Source: Adiantum capillus-veneris (taxonomy: Eukaryota > Streptophyta > Polypodiopsida > Polypodiales > Pteridaceae). Taken from it: DNA of 64,000 nucleotides. The notes under the pieces are model-generated. The model worked only from the letters and a program-made list of their open reading frames with translations. It searched no databases and was not told the origin of the DNA. Where the stretch lies: contig CM043963.1 of the NCBI GenBank assembly GCA_014529385.2, forward strand, positions 82,586,912 through 82,650,911, in the 5' to 3' direction. The first letter of the stretch is position 1; each line of letters starts with the position of its first letter. The translations under genes and the position numbers were made by a program. This document shows, in pieces, positions 56,411 to 64,000 of the stretch.

Positions 56411-57995
56411 TGCGTCTCAGGCGTGCTGTTGTTGATGGAGTGGAATAACATCATGCGGGTGCTCGCTCCCTTTTGAGAATCAGAGATTGCTCCCGCCACT
56501 CGAACGGCTACAATCGGCGTTGAACGGCAAGGCAAAGCTAGTGACGTGCCGATTGCGGTAGGTGAGGAAACGGTGTGTCTTGACAGGGGCGTGGTGGGCC
56601 TCTGGTGGGCTCATCATCCTTTTCCATTGGAAATACTCGCCGATGTGTGCATGTGCGTAGCCTAAGAGAGAGGCTCGTTGATGCGAGTCAAACCGAAACG
56701 CAAAGCAAGAAAAGGAAAAAGAAGGTACCTAGAAAAAACTCAGAAACGTAGAGGATACAGAAGGTACCTAGAAAAAAGGTAGCTTGGAGGGGCAGCGTGC
56801 TAGCAAGTTAGCGACTCTCCACTATATATTAGGCCGGGTTCAGATTGCACGGCCCATGCCAACTTTTTCTTAGAGTTGCATCTCGCTCATGCACCAAAGG
56901 CATACAACGCATAGATTTTCATTAAATGAGGCTTCGTCCCGCTGTATGCACGACAAACTTTGCCGAGTCTTTGTGACTGATAGTGGTGCCGCTATTTCAA
57001 TTATGTGTTGCGACAAAGTCCTTAGGTGCTAGTACAACTTGTGCTCCTAAACAACATTAACGGATGGTTGTTTATGCATATAGCAAGGCTACGTGTTGTT
57101 AATGAAAATGTTTCATTGTTTGTACCTAAAAGATGTTTCACATTTTATTATGGTTCCAATGTTTTAGCAAGGCTCGCAAATGATTGCAATAAAAAGTATT
57201 TAGTTTCTTTTCAAAACTATTTACATTCCTCTTTCATGTGCGCTATGAGCATCATATTCGCCATAAGTATTGGCAAGTACGATAATGGATATGCAGGTTC
57301 CAATCTCTTTTTGCTAAATGCATGCACACTAGGTTTTATGGGCCCTAGTGTTTAACAAAGGCATATTTGGAGCGGCATGCATATTCATGACATAGATCTA
57401 ACAATCACCAATAGAGGGCATGGCTAACCAAAATGGTTGTTTATAACATGGTTGATTCCTGTTGGACGGGAAGTCTCACACACCCATGAAGTGCATGCAA
57501 ACACTACCTAGATCAACATAATGTCAATCGAGGACACAGATGACACGATAGGCACACAGAGGAAATCTCTTAAGCTTGTCAGGCTGAGACCATCCTACAC
57601 ATACAACACTCTGGAAGGCCAACTAAACCACAATCAAGAACCTCACTGCCCTCAACTACACCACCTAGCCACATACACACATACGAAAGGTAACTCACCT
57701 AATCATGCCAGATTCCTACGAAACTTAAGGAACACCATCCCCTCACTAGGATACATGGATTCATCTGTTGCATTGCTTGTATCTTTGACGAACCACAACA
57801 AGAACTATGATCCATTAGAGCGGACATCTTTCATCATAACCATTCATCTTTTGAGATCCTCTGATTACTTTTATGTCTGCTCTTCTTCATTGGTGACTTC
57901 TTTGTTTCTGTGCAATCATGTTGTTAGTGTTGTCTGCAGCTTTGTCATTGTAGGCCATTCTTCGACTCGCCATTGAGGAGAAGTATGCTATGATC
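56411..57995. other. Spacer, no recognised gene
   Basis: Plus frames at 57026-57355 (109 codons) and 57521-57976 (151 codons) carry no domain I recognise and no repeat. The left limit of gag-protease element 2 homology is near 57996, where the match with element 1 stops abruptly. Confidence 0.4.
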
Positions 57996-58683
57996 TGAAA
58001 TTGGTGCTCCAATTCATTTGTCAATTGATTTGAGTAGCATTTCCTTATTGTTGATGTAGAAGGAATATGTACAAGAGGATGGTGATATGTGTCTTTAGAT
58101 TAGGGTCTAAAACCTGGATGACCAAAGGGAAAAACCCGGTGGGAAAAAAAAATGCCTTTGGTATACGCTCTTATTGAAGTTGAGCAGTTGAATGTGAAGT
58201 ACATGTTCATGAAAGGTGAGTGCTGGGGTGAAACACGGAAAGAGTGCTTGATGCAAGTGCCAATTATAGGACACTCTATATGCATATGAGAAATTTGTCA
58301 ACAAAAGCATGCAATGTGAAAGAAGGAGATGATGGGTGTTTCGAGGAATAAATGTAGCACATGTGACATCAAAATATGTCTCACTAGCTTCCACCTTTCC
58401 AAGAAGGGTTTTCGATGTAGAAGTTTTTCCACTCGTATCTCACAGTGCTCAGTACGTGAGTGTCTTTTGGACCTTCTCCTTCACTTCACCAGACTTAAGT
58501 ATAGTAGACTTCGACTCTTTTGCTCACCTATACCAGCATGAGCGACACAACTTAAATATGCTCAACTCTTCTAGCTTGAGCAGTACCTAGAATAGCTAAG
58601 ACGCTTAGACCACAGAGAATATTACTTGAAGCTTTGGGACTAACACCTCACTCATTTTGTGGCTTAGCTCGACTCTGACTTGT
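57996..58683 (-). repeat. Element 2, conserved noncoding block
   Basis: Reverse complement of the block at 43077-43745 with the same internal order. Divergence is about 15-20% by eye, with a few short indels. The match ends sharply at GGAGCA near 57996. Confidence 0.85.
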
Positions 58684-59392
58684 ATGACTTGTCGGTTGCA
58701 TGTTGACACTGCTTTGTGACAAGTTCTTCGGTTGTTGTAGTGGCTGCTGAGACATACTTCGTGAAGTTTCATCGTTTTCCTGTACCTTCTTCTCTTTGTA
58801 GTGCTCAGGCCTCTCGTCAGTCTTTTCTTCATGTGGTTTATGGATTTTTTTAATTTTTTCTTAATAATAAACAAGGAAAATCTTAAAACAACTCAACAAA
58901 AGAAAAATCATTCAAATAGAAATCTAAATGCTATGTACACTATACACATGTCCCTAGGGGCTCATATATGGATTTTATCCCCATACTCTCTGTAACACTA
59001 CTATGAGGGCATATACTCTAAATTTCGTAAAAAAAATTATCACAATAAAACGCAAAAATTCCATGCATCTCACAAAACATTGTCCTCTAATAGTCATAAT
59101 GTTAGGTCCGCATTCAGAATGCCTCCCCCCTTCCTATTTGGAGTCATCCTTTACGATAGGGTATCGCAAAGGGTATGTGTTGTGCTTGGGCAAAAAGTTG
59201 TGCCTATGCAGGCCTTGTAATGTAGCCCTATTATGCATACACAGTCAATGCATGGAAAAGATTTATGTTGTGCAAGATGTGGGTATAAGCAATTTGTTTA
59301 TTGGAATTTGTTGGCGAGGCTTCCTATTCTAAGCAATGTAATGGTCTTTGAAGCTCTTGTATCGTTGCTTGATTGAAGCGACTTGCTCTCTT
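58684..59392 (-). other. Element 2, interval between protein tail and conserved block
   Basis: About 0.7 kb without a gag-family frame or clear match to element 1. The short frames on the plus strand have no known domain. Confidence 0.45.
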
Positions 59393-61063
59393 CTAACTGT
59401 ACTGTAATCGTAGGAAGAATTGTAAGAATTCAAGCGGCGATGCACTGACAGCAGTTTTGTTGTTCTTCTTTGGGACCCATTTCTTTGCGATTATTGGCTG
59501 TTTTGTTACTGGCTCTCGTTTGGGAACCCATACTTGCCCGTGCTTTGTTTGTGTTTGAAGAGACTCCTTTGGGATCCACCTTTTTGTTGTGTGAGTCAAC
59601 AGTGGTCTTTGCTCCAGCCCTTGTACGCTTGGTTGGGGACGGGATTTAGGCTTTGAAAGTTGATACTGTGGTTGTTTGGGAATCCAAATGAATTCCTGTT
59701 TTTTTTGTGCTTGAATAAACTTCTTTGGATCCCAAACCTGAGTTGTGAAAGCTTGCGACTTTGTGATATTCTTACCCGTTCGTGCACGCTTTCCTTTTTT
59801 TTGTTTTGGTGTTGGATCTTGTGATTTGTCATTAGAGATCTTTGTCTTCTTGATCCATATCTGTTTTTGGCTGATCTGGCTTTTTGGTATCCAGATTTGT
59901 CGAGCTTTTTGGCTTTGACTTGTTGTACTGTTCTTTTGACCTATCATGGTTGTTGTTGCTGAAGGGGTTGGTGATAGTGATGGTCTGAGTTGATGATAGG
60001 GGATGTCGTATGATTCATCACTATCGCTACTATCCTCAACAAGGTTGACTTCTTGTACTTTCCCTTGATTTTTTGGCTGGTAGTGGAAAGTTACTGTCTG
60101 TTTGCTCGTGGGTGGTAGTTTCTTGGAGGACTTTTCTAGCCCATTGATTAGAGCATTGTTAGCTCGTTGATTTGGTCGTATTCCTCCTAGTTGAGTCTTT
60201 GCATCCTTATTAGGATCCATGTATGAGGATGCTTGTGGTGGCTGTGTCTTCACGGAGGACTTTGGAATCCACTTTTGATTCACTTTATTCGTGTAGCGAT
60301 GACATTGATTCCCGAGTCGTTGATCTTCTTGAAGCTCGAAGTGTTCTACAGAGTCATAGAACTCGTCGTCTTCTTCATCTTTTGATTCTCCACATTTCTT
60401 TGTTTGCTCCTTATTTCGAGAGCTTGTTGATGTCTGGTTCTCTTCATTTTCCTGGATTACACTCACTGCAAAATAAGGAACGACATCATAGCCATTTTCA
60501 TCACAAAACTTTGTTGTGGGAGCATCCTCCACGGCGCACACGTCCAGAGTAGCCAAGATGTGTTCCCATCCAAAAGGCTTTAACTCTTCTTCAGGAAATG
60601 GTTCTGGGATATAGTCCATATCCTCTATAACCCGTTCTAGGATACATTCCTCACGTTTCAAGCTACCACATTGTGAAGCTCCACACATCCACAGTTCTTT
60701 AGGATTACCTAACCAAGCTGGCAGTTCTGATCCTGCAACTGTGGCGGAATCAAACTCCTCAACCGGTGTTCTCGTCACATCCCTGTAGCTATGGTCCCTC
60801 AAGTTTACCTTTGTTATGGTTTCCATATGTCTCAGGTATATATGGTCATAACCCCAATCTTGGACCATTTTCAATTGTCGCATGAATGGTCTTCCCAGAA
60901 TGATTTCATAGTTGTTCTTCTTGCCAAAGTCGACAACAACAAAAGTGTGTTCATATTCAATGCCACAAGAAGTAACAAGTACTTTTTCTAGCAATCCTAG
61001 GGGCTTTTCCTTGTGTCCGTTTGCAAGCTGCAGGGTCATTCGTGTGGATATCAAGGCAGGTTG
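59393..61063 (-). pseudogene. Element 2 retropepsin C-half plus W-[IV]-P-K tail
   Basis: Open for 553 codons from 61054. Residues 1-75 are the second half of the retropepsin (IILGRPFMRQLKMVQDWGYD). Residues 120-200 match element 1 (FGWEHILATLDVC, FCDENGYD). From residue 260 on, the chain is Lys, Gln, Ser and Thr rich. It carries eight Trp motifs at about residues 262, 388, 400, 441, 457, 493, 509 and 526, reading KWIPK, IWIPK, IWIKK, VWDPK, IWIPK, RWIPK, VWVPK and KWVPK. No RT or integrase motif is present, and the frame ends in FLQFFLRLQYS. One in-frame TGA at 61064-61066 separates it from the first half of the protease. Comparable single W-V-P-K words occur in linkers of some plant copia polyproteins (recalled, not checked). 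Confidence 0.8.
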
Positions 61064-61765
61064 TCACCATTTTTTCCAACCTTCTTTGGTTGCAATGGCC
61101 ACACCAGCTCCACTGTCAAGGATTGCCATGGTTTTTACACCATTGAATTCCACAGGAAGGGTGGTGTTTCCATCTTCTCCCTTGTAATACTCGTCTACCT
61201 TGTTTAATGGAACTGGCCTAGTATTTAGTTGAGGCATTTCAAGCTCTTTGATGCCTTCCTCGATTTGAGTCATTGGGGTTTTTATACCAAATTTCTCTAG
61301 ACATTTACCAACATTAGCCCACATGTTTGGTCTTATTCTGAGCAACTCGGCTAACATTATTGTACACGTGACTGGGGTAGATAGAATATCTACTAGCCCC
61401 TTTGAATCGATGGCCTTGTTGGGAGACAGTCTCTGTGATGGGACTGCAACCACATCTGACTTGGTCTCGTACTCTCCCATGTAGGACGGTAGTGTTCTTA
61501 GCGAATGGGGTTGACTATCCATAGATTGTACAGATCCTTTGTCGCCCCAACACGATCGCACGTCTAGATTCATTTGAGATCCAGTCTCAAATTCCTCTAT
61601 TGGTGGTAGAAACACTCCTCGTTCATCACCAATCTTGTCTACTCGTCTTCTTAGGTCATCGGCTTCATTGGCCTCTCTGACTTGTTTCCACAATTCGTCA
61701 AGACCATCTATCTCTTTACAATCCTCAGGTATAGCTTGGGGAAATCCCTCGGAAGATTTATCCAT
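61064..61765 (-). pseudogene. Element 2 linker and N-half of retropepsin
   Basis: Open for 233 codons. SLRTLPSYMGEYETKSDVV and LAELLRIRPNMWANVGKCL match the corresponding linker of element 1 (near 40190-40400). GVKTMAILDSGAGVAIATKE then gives the D-S-G active site of the protease, ending at the TGA at 61064. The acidic linker (EEFETGSQMNLDVRSCWG) has no known fold. Confidence 0.8.
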
Positions 61766-61788
61766 GGTATTCAGTACTATCCTTGGTT

Positions 61789-62157
61789 CTAATGCTGGGT
61801 CTTTGAGGTTTGGTCTGTGCTCATGACTAGAATTGGCTCTTTTAGTTCTTGGTTTGGTGGGATTACTTGTGTAGGCATGACGCGGATCACATCCTTAGGT
61901 TTTGCAACTGGTGGTTCTAGTAAAGATTGGGCTGTTTGAATCATTTTCCTGCACATTTCCAACCTTTGCTTTTCTAATTTTGCATAGGGATATGTCATCC
62001 ACCTCTGTTCTTGGGTTTGGTTGTTTTTGAGCCTCACATCATAGGCTTTCAAGAGGGCATCTAATGTCTCATTAACCTTCTCTACCAACACAGATCCTCC
62101 TGAACTAGCACTTCTTGGTTTCTCATCCGTGGATGGTTCTTCTAGAGGTTTAACCAT
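61789..62157 (-). pseudogene. Element 2 gag-protease linker segment
   Basis: Open for 122 codons. SGGSVLVEKVNETLDALLKA and MTYPYAKLEKQRLEMCRKMI match SGGSVLVDKV and LGYEKERLQMCKELIQKA in element 1. It is in frame with the gag piece upstream across two stops (near 62247 and 62293). A frame change follows before 61765. Confidence 0.75.
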
Positions 62158-62292
62158 CTGTGTAAGAGAAGGTGCCTCCTTTTCCTCATGTTGTTTTATC
62201 TTCTCCTCAGCTTCGGTAAGCTTCTCAGCTAGGGATTTTTGCTCTCATTCCCTGCGAGCTTTCATCCTAGTCTTTCTAGATTTCCAACTATT

Positions 62293-63867
62293 TCATTTGC
62301 TCTTGGTTTTCTGACTAGGTGCGTCTGTCTTTGGTCCCTCATCTGTCTTTGGACTCGTGTCACTTTCCGTGTTCTTTGTCTCTGGATTCTCATCAGCTTT
62401 CTTTTGAGCTTGTGCTCTCGTAACTACTTGAACTGGTATAACATTTTCATTTTCTGAGCTACTAGGTAGCTGAACAATCCCTGATACATTTGTCATGATT
62501 TTCCTGATTTGGTTTGTGTTTTTCGGGCATTCGGGGATCAAGTGAGTGATGCCACAGTCAAGACAATAAGCATTTACTTCAGTGATCTCGGTATGAGGAC
62601 ATTGTTTGACCAAGTGGTTGTCACGACTTTTGTGACAATCTGTCTCTGGTTGAGGAGATTCTTTTAGCATTTCCTCTTGGCTATAAGCAAGCTTTGACCT
62701 AGATAAGCCGCTATTTGCAATGAATCGCAATGTCCTTTCGTCCATTTCATACCTTCTTTCTTTCGACTGAAACCCAGGAGGTGGAGGTTGTACCGGCCTC
62801 ACCACTCCATGTGTTTCTCTCACATTTTGTTGCTCCGAAGGGTAGTACCCACTTTGGTTGCTATACCACATTGTAGCTGGTACTGGCATTGGTTTATTTG
62901 ATGCTTCCATCATTGGCATGTATCTCATGTCTACCGGCATTCTAGCACCTGTCAACGGAGGTTGTTGTCCTAAGACAAGCTGTGGCCTTAAAACTCCTAC
63001 TGGTCCTGGAGCATTCCCCGTAATGTATCTAGGTGGAATAGGTGCTTCTGGAACAGGTTGTACATACCTCTCCCTAGCATTTTCCATGCTATAATAGCAC
63101 TCTTCCTCCGTATGGTTCGTCCATTTTCTCTCAATTTCACACCACTTCGATTCTCCCGAATCAGACCTTACAAGAGGAATCAACCTCTTGACCAAGTCGT
63201 CAATAAGCTTTTCTTGATCAATAGGTGCCGTTGGCTTGGCAATGGACTCACTTATCTGTGAAACACTGTGCTGAGAGGATGTGTCATCTCCTTGACTCTT
63301 TAAGTCCTTTTCTTTGTATGCCTCATAGTTATCCACTAGATAAAGAGCTTCTTTGATCAACTCGTTTAGCATCATCCTCCTTATCATATGCAGATCCTTC
63401 TGAAGGCCCGCATGTCTCATTCCCTGGATAAAGATCAGCATCAGTCGTGCTTGCGTAGGTAATTCCGCTCTTGGACAGAGCTTAACATATCTCTTGAGCC
63501 GTAATGATGCTTTGCGTACTGATTCATCCTCTTTCTGTTTGAATCTATGGATTTGCGAGACCGTGTTGTGAGCAATGTCTTTTGGCGAGAATTCTTCAAT
63601 AAACTCCTCAAACAGCTCATCTAGGGTCTCAAAATCCCATATTTCCACCGAGTCGAACCAAGTAGCTGCATCATCTTCTAGAGTGAATCCAAAGCCTGCA
63701 AACTGTGTCGCAAAATCTGAAACTTCCTCTGCTCTAATCACTCTTCTAAAAGCCGCTACATGATCTCTCGGATCTTCATCTCCGGAGTATTTTCTGTTTA
63801 CCCATTTCTGGACTTGGGATGGTCTAACTCGTCGATTGTCTACAAGTCTAACCAGAGACTCTCCCAA
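62293..63867 (-). pseudogene. Element 2 gag with zinc-knuckle-like Cys/His motifs
   Basis: Open for 524 codons. Gag core at about residues 30-200: DPRDHVAAFRRVIRAEEV, DAATWFDSVEIWDF, EEFSPKDIAHNTVSQIHRFK, LMLIFIQGMRHAGLQKDLHM and KEALYLVDNYEAY. A Pro-rich section follows (residues 270-370, PPRYITGNAPGPVGVLRPQ). Cys/His motifs then include CLDCGITHLIPEC (C-x2-C-x3-H-x4-C). A Lys, Thr and Asp-rich end follows. Upstream, past a stop near 63898, the frame continues to the window edge with MPPPNTRIPIGIPRREPP, so the true N-terminus lies outside. The core aligns with element 1 block by block. Confidence 0.88.
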
Positions 63868-64000
63868 TCCTTCTCTCGTTATCGCTCTTGAAGGGAATCA
63901 CGGTGGCTCTCTTCTTGGAATTCCTATAGGAATTCTCGTGTTTGGTGGAGGCATTTGTGGTCCTTCATTGACCAAATATCCACCTCTTTCTAGTACAGTC

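Larger units (their letters stand above)
57996..64000 (-). mobile_element. Element 2: gag-protease element, runs off the right edge
   Basis: Same architecture as element 1, read from 64000 down: gag, knuckles, linker, retropepsin, WxPK tail, then the conserved noncoding block ending near 57996. No LTR is seen at the left, so the 3' end is truncated or replaced. The leader lies beyond the window, so the palindrome array cannot be checked here. It is better preserved than element 1: essentially one frame with a few stops and one frameshift over about 1,500 codons. Confidence 0.85.

Overview
The window reads as nuclear DNA of a land plant, dominated by decayed retroelements. Supporting signs are Ty1/copia and Ty3/gypsy elements with plant-type primer-binding sites, very long (CT)n, (GA)n and (CA)n microsatellites, a tRNA-derived SINE pair, a PLS-type PPR remnant, F-box/kelch-like genes and GT-AG introns. 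The style of the PPR and F-box remnants, plus two copies of a DDE-transposase-like family, make me lean to a seed-free vascular plant such as a fern, with low confidence. I see no bacterial, organellar or viral locus.

Layout. 1-1360: tandem array of about 180-bp units, each an inverted repeat. 1690-3800 (+): wrecked Ty3/gypsy pol. 3855-5560 (-): DDE-transposase-like pseudogene, copy 1. 5640-9000: word repeats, a G27 run and a 103-bp duplication. 9144-9893 (-): FCP1/SCP-like phosphatase pseudogene. 10600-10886: an LTR end with an initiator-Met primer-binding site. 12685-16720 (+): a second Ty3/gypsy element in several frames. 17400-20610: microsatellites, a 164-bp duplication and a SINE doublet. 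22386-22784: tandem triplication. 23166-27043 (+): a spliced gene or recent pseudogene with a coiled coil, a RING-like cluster, an intron packed with palindromic GGTGAAATTTCACC words, and an FCP1-like domain. 27408-32692 (-): a copia element with 192-bp LTRs and a TGTGT target duplication. 32847-34310 (-): DDE-like copy 2.

34311-45191 (+) and 57996-64000 (-) hold two members of one unusual family (elements 1 and 2). It has gag, zinc knuckles and a retropepsin, but no reverse transcriptase or integrase. In their place is a basic tail with repeated W-[IV]-P-K motifs, then a conserved noncoding block of about 665 bp. Element 1 has a 2.8-kb leader with eight copies of a 20-bp palindrome at about 280-bp spacing. 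Between the two lie word repeats (46600-48700), a PPR pseudogene (50374-50880), an F-box-associated/kelch gene with a frameshift (53003-54044), a tandem pair of small paralogous ORFs (54212-54639) and an F-box pseudogene (55975-56410).

How the parts work together: no intact pathway is visible. Gag-protease elements 1 and 2 look non-autonomous and would need RT and integrase from a partner. The cellular genes are unrelated to each other and mostly broken. The points I would check first are the palindrome array, the gag-protease-WxPK architecture, and the small ORF pair with its synonymous divergence. Frame and identity statements were made by eye.
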